Shown piece by piece: positions 50,606 to 62,124 of a stretch of 64,000 bases of DNA. Each line of letters begins with the position of its first letter. Position 1 is the first letter of the stretch. A program made the translations under genes and the position numbers. This DNA comes from Asterias rubens. Taxonomy: Eukaryota > Echinodermata > Asteroidea > Forcipulatida > Asteriidae. The DNA lies in contig NC_047082.1 in NCBI RefSeq assembly GCF_902459465.1, positions 10,290,545 to 10,354,544 of the forward strand. Reading direction: 5' to 3'. The notes below the pieces were generated by a model that was not told where the DNA came from, searched no databases, and worked only from the letters and a program-made list of their open reading frames with translations.

Positions 50606-53600
50606 ATGGCAAATCAGAAACCAAGTTTGACTGAAAATCTAAACAGTTTTCTCGACGGTCACGTCTATCCAGAGAAGAAAATAATACATTCCAACCAGCA
50701 GGGGCTCATTGACAGGGCCATCTGTCCAATTCTTCACCTCGTGTGTGAACAGGATGATCGTTTTCAGACGGACGTCCCGACTACCTCCGACTGTCGCTTC
50801 GGCGTGACCGCCAGCGACGAACACCGTTTTGACATTTTGGTTCCTCTACCAAATCTCCTCACCGTCAAGAGATCAGATATCCCCGTTGATGATGGACGCT
50901 GTGTCACCTTCACAGACTCGTGCCAGAGCGACAATCCATATGTGACCCCGTTACAAGGGTTCGGTTACTTGACAACGGACACAGATGTTACGTTCCTTCA
51001 GGATTTGAGCTGTACTAATCGGCAGCAAAAGGATGATGTAGGTTGCCATGGTTACACATCTGTAGCATTATCCATCTGATTTTTTTTTACGCTTATTTGA
51101 AGGACTAGTTGTCATATTGCTTTTGTTCTTTTTTAGGGATCTTCATTTTATACTTTTTGTCATGTTCAAAACAAAGCAAAAACATAAAAGACACGTTACC
51201 TTTTTTTCGGGGGGGGGGGCTAAGACAGAATTTAGGGGGCTATTTAATCAAACTCTTTTTTATGTGTGTATCTTTTTACCTTAACTATAATTATTATTAT
51301 TTTTTTTTATTATATCAAAACAAGGTTTGCTGATAATAAATTTATATTTTGTGCTTGAATGATGTTTTCCACAAAGTTGGTTTCAAGACTTAAGAATTAG
51401 ATTTTGAGGTCTCGAAATCAAGCATCTGAAAGCACACAACTTCTTGTGACAAGGGTGTTTTGAAATTTGTCCATTATCATCTTATAACTTCGACGACCAA
51501 TTGAGTTAAGATTTTCACAGGTTTTTTATTTTGTGCATGAGATACACCAAATGAGAAGACTGGTCTTTGACAATTACCAATAGTGTCCAGAGTGTCTTTC
51601 AGTAAGCCACATTGGGGGGGGGGGGGGGGGGGGGGACACACCCTCTGCCACACATATTAGACATGCTATTGAGTTTGATGAGCTTTAATTGATGTATGTT
51701 AATGTCACATTGCAGGGACAGGGATCTCTGCTTCTACCCGGGAAGGTGTTGCGACGTTTTCATCGCCTTGTGCAAGAAGCGGTCTCCACTTTGGAGAAGA
51801 AATGTTTCTGGGAGAGAGAGCCAACTGTCTATGAGGTCAAAGTAAACAGAGAAGGTGGGTCCATTAAGTGTAAATGTGGGGGGCCCGGGACTGTATCATT
51901 ATATCAGGGCTTGAATTGAGAGTGGAAGGGGGGAATCAACAAGATCGCAGGAGATTTATCTATTTACTGTTTATGGAGAGTGTAGAGTGTCACGGCCGAG
52001 TGGTTAAGAGCATCGAATTCAAGTTCTGGTGCTAGTTCGAATCCTGGTCGTGACACTTGTGTCCTTGAGCAAGATACTTTACTATAATTGCTTCTCTTCA
52101 CCCAGGGGTATAAATGGGTACCTGCGAGGGTAGAGGTTGATATTGTGAATGACAAGCTTTCGGAGCGCCACGGCAGCTCGGGGCTGTATACTCCCTAATG
52201 GGAGCTGAGAAAGATTAAAGGGATGTTTATTGGCCCAATGACCAGGGGACTAATGTAAAGCGCATTGATACGGTTTATTGTGAAATGCGCTATATAAGAA
52301 TTTGTTATTATTATTATTATTATGGAATTCATAGTAGAATCATCTTGTCTGAACTATTTTCCCCCAAATTGAAGCTAATTCGAGAAAACTGTATCTGGGG
52401 TCGACTTCACAAAGAGTTAAGTAGGAGACATTAAAAACGTATGGCTAGTCCTAAGTTAGGATGAGTAACTCGCCCTGACTAGAGATGAGACTAGTCTTAA
52501 CTCTTTGTGAAATCCACCCCTTGAAACCTAAATACAACCAGCACCTGATATTGGTTGTTAACCAAAATTAAGGACAGTGTGTTTTTATATGCTGATGATT
52601 TGTCAGTTTTTCACTATTTTCACACAAAACGGATTATCTCAAATTTTCACAGGTTTTTTATTTCATCACACAAAACATGAACACAGTCTGTGACTATTCT
52701 GTCAGCTCTACCAATGCTGTATACCTGTAAGGATAGTCATTTTTACCATGTATAATAAACTTGTTTTCCCCCTTATTTTCTTTTCATTCAGGCCCAGCAG
52801 TAACGTTAACATTTCTGCTGAATGGCAACACCTTTATTGTTAGTCTCATACCAGCCGTTAATATCCAGCAATGGCCAGAAGGGATGGTACAGCGCTGGCC
52901 ACAATGTGCATGGATGACTATGGACAGACTAGTCTCCCTCAAGTCACATTTTTATCTCTTTGCAATAGGGTAAGCTTGAGTTGAAAGAATGAGAACTATA
53001 CAAATATTGACTGCTTCGAGTGCTATGGTTAAACTACAACTCCTGAGGTTCTTTATTTCCTGAGGCAAAGCTAAGGGAAAGCAGAAAGCCATGGGTGTCA
53101 CAGAGGTTGTCATAGTTTTAACCATAGCATGAGTAAAAGCAGTCAATATCAGTTTTATAATGCCCCATACATATATTGTGCCTAAACGTTTAGATACTGT
53201 TGCTATGGGTTGCTATGGGTGTAGTACACTGGTTGCTATGGGTATACGTGTAGTTCATTGTTTGTTATGTGTACAGCAAGACACGTTTGTGCAGCTTTCC
53301 AGTAAAAAAAAAGACACAAAGGTATCATTTGACGCGCTCTCAACCAATCAAAAGACAGAATCCTTGTAAAAGGGGTGTTATAAGTGATAAATTAATGTAC
53401 ATTTTAGACATTGGATCTATATTTGTTCAACCTTTACTTTAACATTGAAGAATTTTAGATGGAAACATTTGTCTTTTTTTTACTTTTTCGTTTTATTTTT
53501 TGTTTAATTTTTTGGGGGATAGCCACCCTCAACTGCAATGCATTTAATTGAATGTTTTGATCTTTTAATTATTATTTTGTTTTTCACTTCTGAATAGTCC

Positions 53601-54102
53601 AAAGGGACGAGAAGATTCTCGCAAGATGTGGTGTAGCTGTTTCTACCCAGGTGAGATTCTCCTTGCATCCCAAGCGGACATCGGTAGCTCTACCCAGACT
53701 TGCCGTCGACATGCCTTAAATGCCCTCCTAGCTGTTTGTGAAGAAAACCGAGAGGACTTCAGTCCGGTCGGCGCCCGCATCATCCGCACTGTGTTCCTCC
53801 ATCAGTGCGTGCAGTATCCACAAGATGAAGACTGGGAACCAGGCAAGCTGGGTCGTGCCTTTGTGGATTTATTCCTGGCTCTTATCCAAGCCCTCCTGAA
53901 GGGGACCATTGCGCATTTTTTCCTGCCGGAGACGAACCTTCTGGCAGCTCACGATAAAAGAGATCTTAAGCCTGTGGCTGATCATCTTAAAGCGATTCTC
54001 AATGATATTGTACAGCATCCGGAGAAAACCTACTTTTTAGGAGACAGAAATGGACGAAAGCAATACACAAGGTTAAAAACTACATGTGCTCCGAAGTTCT
54101 AG
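50606..54102 (+). CDS. Mab-21 domain protein (cGAS/MAB21 superfamily), divergent
   Basis: Complete, four exons: 50606-51037, 51716-51854, 52792-52969, 53598-54102 (TAG), 417 residues. The C-terminal half fits the Mab-21 fold: IPAVNIQQWPEGMVQRWP, then after CRRHALNALLAVCEEN the helical bundle with FLHQCVQYPQDEDWEPGKLG and HFFLPETNLL, the same order as MAB21L proteins. The N-terminal half should hold the nucleotidyltransferase core; residues 65-81 (FGVTASDEHRFDILVPL) align with the strand that carries Glu-x-Asp in cGAS. Here the first acidic position is Arg74 and only Asp76 remains, and the Gly-Ser turn reads Gly-Val, so catalysis is doubtful. The wording VTA ... LIVPL or FDILVPL recalls the inactive MIEF/ITPRIP branches. 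No signal peptide or membrane segment is seen. Divergent from DNAAF11. Confidence 0.85.
51385..51605. mobile_element. TTAA element R1, right-half fragment
   Basis: TTGAGGTCTCGAAATCAAGC through GATACACCAAATGAGAAGAC to CAATAGTGTCCAGAGTG. Followed by a 20-base G run at 51614-51634. Inside intron 1 of the Mab-21 gene. Confidence 0.75.
51985..52323 (+). mobile_element. tRNA-derived SINE, best-preserved copy
   Basis: Head CACGGCCGAGTGGTTAAGAG (A box of Leu/Ser tRNA type) and B box AGTTCGAATCCTGGTCGTGA, then the conserved body TGCTTCTCTTCACCCAGGGG and GCTGTATACTCCC, and a tail GCGCTATATAAGAATTTG with TTA repeats. In intron 2 of the Mab-21 gene. Confidence 0.85.
52393..52525. mobile_element. TTCACAAAGAGTTA fold-back element, single-core form
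   Basis: CTTCACAAAGAGTTAAG to CTTAACTCTTTGTGAAATCC with one CTAGTCCTAAGTTAGGA core. Relative of 13226-13510. Confidence 0.75.
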
Positions 54103-54124
54103 ACATTCACTTGATTGGCCACAC

Positions 54125-54502
54125 TTAAAGGGTCTGGGTACTTTTTGTTGGACAAAAAATAAATAGTCCACAGATTTACATTAAACTTACACAGTTTGAA
54201 GATAATAATGCTAGAAACCTTTCCTTAAAATGATATATGCTGAGATGCTGTTCTTTTTGAGATACGAGTCAAACAAGTCACAAAAATAATTGTTGTCTCA
54301 GTGAGTAGACAATTATTTTAGCATGTAAAATGTGTTATATAATTATTGTGACATGGTTTTAGTCATTTCTCCAAAACTACAGCACCTCAGCAAGTACTAT
54401 TTGAAGGTAGGCTTTCTATTATCATTATCTTCAAACCGAGTAAGTTTAGTGTCAATCTGTGGACATTGTGTTTTGTGTAACAAAAAGTACCCAAATCCTT
54501 AA
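54125..54502. mobile_element. TTAA fold-back element (GGGTCTGGGTACTTTTTGT)
   Basis: TTAAAGGGTCTGGGTACTTT at the left and AAAAAGTACCCAAATCCTTAA at the right (inverted, imperfect). The arms share CAGTTTGAAGATAATAATG. It starts 23 bases after the Mab-21 stop codon and contains AATAAA at 54158-54163. A partial copy is at 56008-56110. Confidence 0.75.
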
Positions 54503-54555
54503 AAGGTTTTGTAATACATTTGGCAGGACTGGTAAAGATAAAACAACCATCGTTT

Positions 54556-55100
54556 AACTATAATTGCTTCTCTCCACCTAGGGGTAAATGTAAGCTTGGG
54601 CGATATCACGATATTATCGAATATCGTGATATTAATTTGGAAACGATTTCGATATTGGATGGATTCGGTTTTAATCGAAATATCGATATGGCGCGAAATA
54701 TCGCAATATCACGATGTATTTGCTAGCTGAGACATCTTGCACCCCATAGGTTTGGAGTAAAACCAGAGGAATAGGTCATTAGAACACCTCTCTTATGCTA
54801 TGACTGTCTCTTCTACAACTTTCACTTGGAGTTTGAAGACTGGTGATGTCAAATTTAAATAATTGCGATTATATCAAATATCGCGATATATTGTCGGCGA
54901 TATATCGTGAATTAAATAAATCGATATCGCCCAAGCTTAGGTAAATGGGTACCTGTGAATGTGTGAGGGCAGAGATGATTCTTGTGATTGGTTTAGCCAA
55001 GTAGCCTATATTGTGCACAGGCTGTATACTCCCCAGGGAGCTGAGATGGTTTAAGGAATGATTGAAGGCCCAGTGTGACCTGGGGTAATAATGTCACTTG
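54556..55100 (+). mobile_element. tRNA-derived SINE body split by a MITE
   Basis: Left part AACTATAATTGCTTCTCTCC up to 54590 and right part from 54940 (GGTAAATGGGTACCTGTGA, GCTGTATACTCCCC) together rebuild the SINE body seen at 51985. Confidence 0.8.
54591..54939. mobile_element. hAT-like MITE with 8-bp target duplication
   Basis: Ends TAAGCTTGGGCGATATC and GATATCGCCCAAGCTTA are perfect 17-bp inverted repeats, flanked by GGTAAATG at 54583-54590 and 54940-54947. Eight-bp duplications are made by hAT and a few other superfamilies. The interior is packed with CGATAT/ATATCG words that can fold many ways. Confidence 0.9.
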
Positions 55101-55373
55101 TGAGTGACACATCGTCACGATGCCACCAATGAATTGGTTTCATTATAAGTACCTTGTGAATCACAGAATAGTGACAATGCCAGTTTCAGCACACAAAAAC
55201 CCAACCCAATGGAACACTGATCGAAGCCCTATTATCAAATTGTTCGTTAAACATTAAATTATATCATTCACTTAGCCCTTCATATGACAAATCAACAACA
55301 CAAACCACTGGTTTCAAATCTTGTATCAAAAATGTCATTTTTTGTCTTTGTTTAACCAATTAGTTTTTAATTA

Positions 55374-55399
55374 GCTGTTCCGACCTACTGTCGGAACAG
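55374..55399. repeat. CTGTTCCGAC hairpin
   Basis: CTGTTCCGAC and GTCGGAACAG form a perfect 10-bp stem around a short loop. It may mark the edge of a longer repeat that runs to about 56000; a TATA-like TATATAAATAGG lies near 55974. Confidence 0.55.
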
Positions 55400-55609
55400 G
55401 TATTGTTTCTGTCGAGATTTTAATTTTTGTCTTATTCTTTGTTTCTGCTTCAAACCCATAGCAATTGCACACGTTTTTGTCTTTAAACCTAATCTCCTAG
55501 ACCATAACTTCAAAAGAGTGAAATCATATACCAAATTGAAGCTTAGAACATAAGCTTTACTCTAAATGTAAACAAAATTAAAAATCTTCATTAATTAGCC
55601 ACGTAATCT

Positions 55610-55850
55610 TCATTTGAATATAACTGGATGCAGTCGCTTCCATATTATTGTTAAATATTCTCTTTGGTAAATGCCATACAGTATGTACCTATCATGAGTT
55701 GTGACTTCTTGAGATGAGTCTACGCGTTTGAACATAACTGGATGCAGTCACTTCCATGTTATTGTTAAACATTCTCTATGGTAAATGCAATTCAGTATGT
55801 ACCTATCATGAGTTGTGACTTCTTGAGAGGAGTCTACTCAAGTCTCTTTT
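55610..55850 (+). repeat. 114-bp tandem duplication
   Basis: AACTGGATGCAGTC starts near 55622 and again near 55736; both copies run through GTATGTACCTATCATGAGTT and GTGACTTCTTGAGA to GAGTCTAC with a few differences. Confidence 0.85.
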
Positions 55851-57449
55851 TCTTGTTTTTCTACATACGTTCTGGACCACAGCGCAGTCTCTGTTTCTTC
55901 GTTTCCTAACCGAGTTCTGGACCAATATGCTTTGTACACGAAGGCTTAGGGTTTTCGTTTAACGAACGTGCGTATATAAATAGGGGTTTTTGACGACGAC
56001 GACATACCATGGTGTCCACAGAATTACACTAAACTTAAACAGTTTGAAGATAATGACAGTTGAAAGCTTCCCTTAAAATATTACTTGCTGTGGTGTTGTA
56101 GTTTTTGAGAAATGAGTGAAAAAAATAATGTCAAATTTAGACTCCGAGGTGGCGTCCTCCGTGGACGAATGTGCGTAAACCCCTAAAGGCATCTAATACT
56201 ACATTTCAACCCTACTTAATAGTTAAAGGCGTTAGCAGTTCATATTTAGTGACAATGTTCGCAAAATCATGACACGAGAATTATTTCGCCGGATCATAAT
56301 CCCCTCTGTTGATACAAATACATGTAAACCCTCGTATTATGCATTGGGCCTCATGGCCTAGTATCAGTCGCGCTTACATCTCTGATACGTGCGAGTTCAA
56401 ATCTCCATATGAATTTAATATTTTTTTTTATCCCCCAAAACTAAAGAAATATTTCTTTTTGTAATATTTAAATTAGATTCTTATCTTTATGTCGATAGTG
56501 TTGCCTTTTCTTTTTCTCAATTGTTAGCCAAACATAACCTGTGTGCATGCATGACACGATGATGTTTGAAAAACACAGTAAGCGGAAAATGGTGATCATA
56601 AGCGCAGAGTTTGGTGGTTAAGAGTTCTGTGAAATCAAATCGTACTAGATCAAACATCAAACCACCGACCCAAAATAAAATTAAAAATCGTAATTAATTA
56701 ACCACGTGACCCATATTTGCATAATTAATTGTACAAGGGGACAAAGTTGTTGGAACTTCCTGTTGATGCTGACATCATGAGAACATCAGCATAAGTATTG
56801 GAATTGCACTACCTATTGAACCACTTGGAGTGTTCAAGGAGTCCAACACGTCAGTCTGGAGTCCAACTCTGATTGTAAAAATCAATTCAGGCATCATCTT
56901 CAATTTAATTTTATGCAACAAGCAAACTTATAAATTTTCTGATTTTATTTCAAAGGGTAACATAAATGGCTGTTAGCAAACGGTTTCCAACAAAAACTAC
57001 ATGGTGTACGTGCACAATACTCTTACTGGCCTCAAGCATTTACCTCTAGATAAAAAATCAAGCATTCAGTTCAAAATGATAAAAGTTTGTTATTGCCACA
57101 TTATTCAGCGAAACATGAATCATACACAGCTACTATTCACAAGAAAAATCTATGTGTGGAGGGTAACATACAGCACACAATGGAACCGGAGTTTAACAAT
57201 GACAATACCAAAAGTGCATTCGTCAGCCGTTGAAGTTTATTATACATGGGGCTGATGGTGATCAAAAGAATAAAAGTCTGTTGTCGATACAACCGCCCTT
57301 TTATTTGAGCAGGAGCCCAGGGGGGTCAGCCAAGCTGGAAAGTTAACCAATTTTCATGTATATAGCAATGGCCAATGTGCATGCCTAAGTAAGGAAATGG
57401 ACGTCTGCCGAGGACACTCCTGGTGGGTGTGGTCAAGTGGGCCTTGGGA

Positions 57450-57740
57450 AAGGGCCCCAAAATCGAGCTAGCTCAGCTGGAAAGTTAAACCCGATGAAAC
57501 CTCTTGGAACATGTTTGGCATAGTCCCAGGTATCATGAATGGCCACTGCCAGACATTTTGGGTGGTGGGCGGGGCCAGCCAGACGTACATAACCAGTGAC
57601 CCAAAATTGAGCTAGCTTAGCTGGAAAGTTAACCCGATGAAACCTCTTGGAAAATGTTTAGCAGAGTCCCAGGTACCATGAATGACCACTGCCATACATT
57701 TTCAGTGGTGGGTTGGGCCAGCCAGACACGCCCAAATGGC
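57450..57740 (+). repeat. 144-bp tandem duplication
   Basis: AGCTAGCTCAGCTGGAAAGT near 57465 and AGCTAGCTTAGCTGGAAAGT near 57609 head two copies that share CCCGATGAAACCTCTTGGA and GTGGTGGG-GGGCCAGCCAGAC. A weaker third relative precedes at 57330. Confidence 0.85.
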
Positions 57741-57904
57741 CCCACCATAAAAATATTATGTTTAAGCACTCGAGCCTTCTTGGTAACGAACAACGGAGAG
57801 CTATTGAAATACATGTAATATAAAACATTATGAGAAATGACTCCCGCTGAAGCAATTCAGTTTTTGAGAAATAGGTAATTTCTCACTCAAATAATATTTG
57901 AATT

Positions 57905-58170
57905 TATAGAAAGACTTTTTTTTTGCCAACCGAGGTTGGGAAACTATGGAAAGCCATATGCAAAGCAAAAACAATTCGTATTAATGTTACATCAAACATT
58001 AAACAAACAAATATCGAATTATTTTGTTTGAAACAAAGCGACCAATCATTGGAGGTATTTTATTTAGTTTGCAGAAAATGTTAGCGCAACTATGTTTTGG
58101 TAACAAACTTTCGTCCATGCCATGGCCAACCGGCGCGGTTCAATAATCAACAACGAAAAGGTCGAATTGT
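57905..58170. repeat. Dispersed repeat, copy 1 (GCCAACCGAGGTTGGGAAAC)
   Basis: GGAAACTATGGAAAGCCATA, GAGGTATTTTATTTA and CCATGCCATGGCCAAC recur in the same order at 61775-62045 (GGAAAACTATAGAAAGCCAT, GAGGTATTTTATTTA, GACCATGCCAACAAG). Confidence 0.7.
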
Positions 58171-58799
58171 TTACGATTGATTCATAAACTTAAAGTGCGC
58201 TGCGTCATGTGTGATGATCAAGGTAAAAATCAACACTGATGTCACAGTACGTGTGCACGACGGGCCGGGCAGATTGCCTTGTTAAAAATATAACAAGGCT
58301 AGTTGAATACCCGGCTAGTGTACTTGGGTGGCTGAACTTTTACTTGTTTCCCCCATGTTCTCATCAAAGCCTGCTCAGTATCTATAGATGGGAGGTGTGG
58401 CATCAACAGTTCGGACTTCGTTTGGTTGATCCGGCGGTGGTTGTAAAAAGGGATTGCCATGATGCCCGCTCAAAAGAAATGTGTACTCACCGCAATGTGC
58501 TTCGTACAGCTCACCATTGGTGTTATGGTGATCACCGTTGTATCTCAATGTGAGTAGAACCTAGCTCAGGCTTTTTCAGCGGCGGCTTTGTAAACTTTTC
58601 GTACTATTGATTAAGCCTTATACAAAAAAAATTAAAAATTGTCAACTTTGGATTTTCACGCCATATTTCTACAAGCGCCTTACGCGGAGCTCTCCACCGC
58701 ACAATGCGAATCTGCAGGTTTTACTTTTTCTCCTAATGCTGGCGGACGAAAATTGGCATTTTGCTTTACTGCCACCAGATAGTAGAAAAGAAGATTGAA

Positions 58800-59475
58800 C
58801 GTTCTGTGAAATGCAATTTTCTATTTCTCTGCTTGTCTGCCACCTGAAAAGCAGATTTTACTCGGGCGGCCGAAAAGTGGCCATCTCCTTTTCTTCTTTC
58901 AGATACCGGAAAATCAAATTAATTTACCTAGGTGGCCGAAAAGTGGCCATTTGCTTTTTTCGTTCAAAGGACCGCCCGTGAATGTTTCAGTTCATTGAAC
59001 AAGTCTAAACGTGCCACCCGTTTAAACCACACGGGAAAGTGGCCATTTGCTTTTTTCGTTCAAAGGACCGCCCGTGAATGTTTCAGTTCATCACACGGGA
59101 AACTGTATGGCTGACCGTGTTCTTTGTAAGGAAAGAATCCTTGAAGTATATTCTGAAAGCGCGGTTATCACAAAAGAAGGCCTACTTCTTCCAGTATCGA
59201 CTGACTGACTGACGTGATTGGTTCCCCAACACAAACATAAACACAGTTCAGCGCTCGTGCATTGTGCGCGTTTTATGGTTCACGTTCACGGGCCGTCCTT
59301 TGAAAGTGAAAAAAGCAAATGGTCACTTCTCGGCCACCTATATTTCCTAGGTTAAATTTGATTTTCCGGTATCTGAAAGAAGAAAATGAGATGACCACTT
59401 TTCGGCCGCCCGAGTAAAATCTGCTTTTCAGCTGGCTGAAAAGCAGAGTAATAGAAAATTGCATTTTCACAAAAC
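58800..59475. repeat. Large inverted repeat with GGCCGAAAAGTGGCCAT units
   Basis: The left arm (58800-58995) carries CTGAAAAGCAGATTTTACTC, GGCGGCCGAAAAGTGGCCAT and AGATACCGGAAAATCAA. The right arm (59281-59475) carries the reverse complement in reverse order. Within the left arm, AAGTGGCCATTTGCTTTTTT through TGAATGTTTCAGTTCAT is tandemly duplicated (about 58940 and 59035). No transposase frame. Confidence 0.85.
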
Positions 59476-60007
59476 GTTAAATCTGCTTAGTCCATACATG
59501 ATTGTGTGGGTTTCCACCAACTTCGGGTTTCGGTTTCACCAACTTCGGGTTTCCGCGGCAAATTTAATTAATTGTTTTATTTTCGATCCCTAGTCTTCCT
59601 GTTTAGGGCGCTTAAAAGTGCTTTTGGGTGATAAGATGTGATTATAAAGTTAAGTAGGGTGTGCGTCGGGAGGGGTCAGTCCCCCCCCCCCCCCCCCCCG
59701 TTTTTGGAGTCAAAACCCCCAGGAACCTCATGGTAACTGTTGTCCAAAATAATGTGTAAATTAAACGCGCCGGTCAATATAGGGGAGTCCTTGGTGTTTT
59801 GCCAAAATACACTGAATTCCCACTGATGAATAATTCAGCGTCAAGTGCGTGGCAGTCAATGGGAGCGTGTCTGCAAATCTATTGGCCTTTACCATCCTTG
59901 AAGAAAAAAAAATTCGCGACCGGGCAAGCGCACACCTTCGTAACATCAAGCTGAAAACTATTATCGACATTGTCTTGTATTATAAAACAGAAATGCAAAC
60001 AATAGTT

Positions 60008-60050
60008 AACGGCCTGACGTTTCGACCCTAGCAGAGTCTTTATCGAAGGC
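60008..60050 (-). ncRNA. Hammerhead-like motif (Penelope-type relic), GAAAC-GTC form
   Basis: Minus strand: GACTCTGCTAGGGTCGAAAC then GTCAGGCC. GACTC and GGGTC pair as helix II, GAAA follows directly, and GTC fits the usual cleavage triplet. The CTGATGA core before the helix has decayed to TTCGATAAA, so cleavage is unlikely. Confidence 0.35.
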
Positions 60051-61063
60051 CATGCCATTAACGCCAGGCCATTGACTATTTTGTTCATTTATACCATCGG
60101 TCTACAATGCTTGGTAAGTTGTTCACAACAGCTTATTTTATTTTCTCAATGCACTCAAAGGAAAATAAAACTTGAAAATTCACTTAATAAACAGCTACCT
60201 GAGCGGAATGTTTTCAACAGAAATGGTATTTTTACTTGTTTATAATGCACTTGTTCACCATTTTAATGTAATTTTGATATGTGTACACTTCTGAACTTTT
60301 CGTAATTATCGAGTAAAAAATCAGGCCCCTACCTAAAGGTTTTTTGAAAAACTAAAAACACTTCTGCCGTTGAGAGCGGGCGTCAAAGGACAATGCCGCT
60401 GACGTCATTTGTGGGAGTTTGCTTTGTTATACATCCACGCCGCAACAAAGCGGCTTTATCTACTTATGACGTTTTGAGAGTGATTACGTAACGGGGCTTT
60501 TCGCAAATCTCGCAGAAAAGCTCTGGACAAGGGCATACAAAATGATTGTTTTTTTTACACAATTGAAACCTATTTATAATCATATGATTCGATTTCCTTA
60601 TTCATCGAAAACATTTAAAGTGGAATTCAGCAAAGTTCACGACTTGACATTTTCGTTCAAGCAGGTCTTTAACGAGGCCACTTAGCTTTTCATCATTATT
60701 AACAAAAGAACGACTAATTAATGCGCTGTCATACCAGTCAGATTATGGTTTGTTGAATCATGGAGGAAGAATGGTTGAAGTTCGTGAATCAGTAATTTTT
60801 GTTTTAAGAACACGAACTTTCGAGTTATCTTCTCACTTATAAACAACAAACGATCGACCTTGTGTGTCGTTATTTCCAGTTAGAAATTAACAAGTACAGC
60901 CTTGTGTGGTGTACATGATCATTAATTATTAACTCCTTAATACACACCTCGTCATCCCCACATCACACTCGGCAGTTGTTGTCACCACTCGAACCTTCAG
61001 AGATTAGGAAAACCTTCCGTAAAGCAGACTTTTTGGGGCTTCAATTAGATTATGTTGGGAAAA

Positions 61064-61095
61064 ACAACAACAACAACAACAACAACAATAACAAC
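61064..61095. repeat. CAA microsatellite
   Basis: About ten AAC/CAA units in intergenic DNA. Confidence 0.9.
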
Positions 61096-61429
61096 TTACA
61101 AACACTAACAAATTAAACATTATTAACGATAAGTTAAAAAACTGAATACAAAATGGCGATAAAACGGAATAAATCACGGGCTTAACTTATTGAGGCGGGA
61201 CTTTCTATGGTGCTAAAAGCGGGTGTGGCATGTCCACAGGTCTATACCCTTTCCAGTGTCCTCACCCCAGCTGCAGAGAGTCTATTCCCATACGGCGATC
61301 TAGTCTGTGTATAAACGTCTACCCATTGGTAGCTCCCTCTTTTTTACCACTCATTCTGATTCGATGGGAGATGAATTTGTTTTCCAAGCTGAGAAATAAG
61401 TTTCTCTTGGATATGCTGACACCAACGCC

Positions 61430-61750
61430 ACTGGACACGTTTTTGGGGGTAATGGTGTCAAAAACCGGCTGTGAAATTTTGGGCTCAAAATTGGTCATTG
61501 AAGTTGCAACCAAACAAAATGGAAGATCAACCATTTTCGCACAAGTTTGTGTGCTTTCAAATGCCTGCTGAGAAAAGGCTTCATCCACGGATGAGTCTTC
61601 AGGTTCAAAGGTTTATAGTGAGAATTCTTTCTCGAAAAACTATGTATTGCAGAAGGAGCCGTTTCTCACAATGTTTTATAATACCTACAGCTCTCCGTTG
61701 CTCTCTAGAAAGTAACTGTTTATGCTACCATTTGCTTTGAGTATTAATTA
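61430..61750. mobile_element. TTAA element R1, diverged copy
   Basis: CCACTGGACACG at the left and, inside, GGAGCCGTTTCTCACAATGT and ACAGCTCTCCGTTGCTC. The TTAA ends are not preserved. Long open frames across it on both strands are chance. Confidence 0.65.
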
Positions 61751-62050
61751 CTGATTTATAGACCTTTCTTTTGTAACGTCACAGCCCGAGTTTTTGCCAA
61801 CCCAGATTGGAAAACTATAGAAAGCCATAAGTGCAAATCAAGAATAGATCGCTATTTTTGTAACAATGTAACAAAATTTGTTGATTTTGTTTAAAATAAA
61901 GCAACTTATGATGAGAGGTATTTTATTTAATTGAAAATGTTGAAATTTGTTGAAACATCTGTTTTTACGATTGAGTGTTTTACTAACATTCGGCCGACCA
62001 TGCCAACAAGGCGGTTTGTTTATCAACAAAAGAAAGGTCTATTGAAGTAA

Positions 62051-62124
62051 TGATTTTTGCACTCAGGGGGCGACACGTTTTGTAATCATTACAAAAACGT
62101 GTCGCCCCCCGAGTGCAAAAATCA
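62051..62124. repeat. 74-bp near-perfect hairpin
   Basis: TGATTTTTGCACTCAGGGGG and CCCCCCGAGTGCAAAAATCA bracket inner arms CGACACGTTTTGTAA and TTACAAAAACGTGTCG with almost no loop. No similar sequence elsewhere in the window; it may be a very short MITE. Confidence 0.85.

Noticed and set aside
58239-58553. 104-codon plus-strand frame
   Set aside because: The sequence shows no family signature and lies in repeat-rich DNA; not supported as a gene.
61230-61740. Overlapping frames of 89-113 codons on both strands
   Set aside because: They run across a diverged R1 element whose other copies have no such frames.
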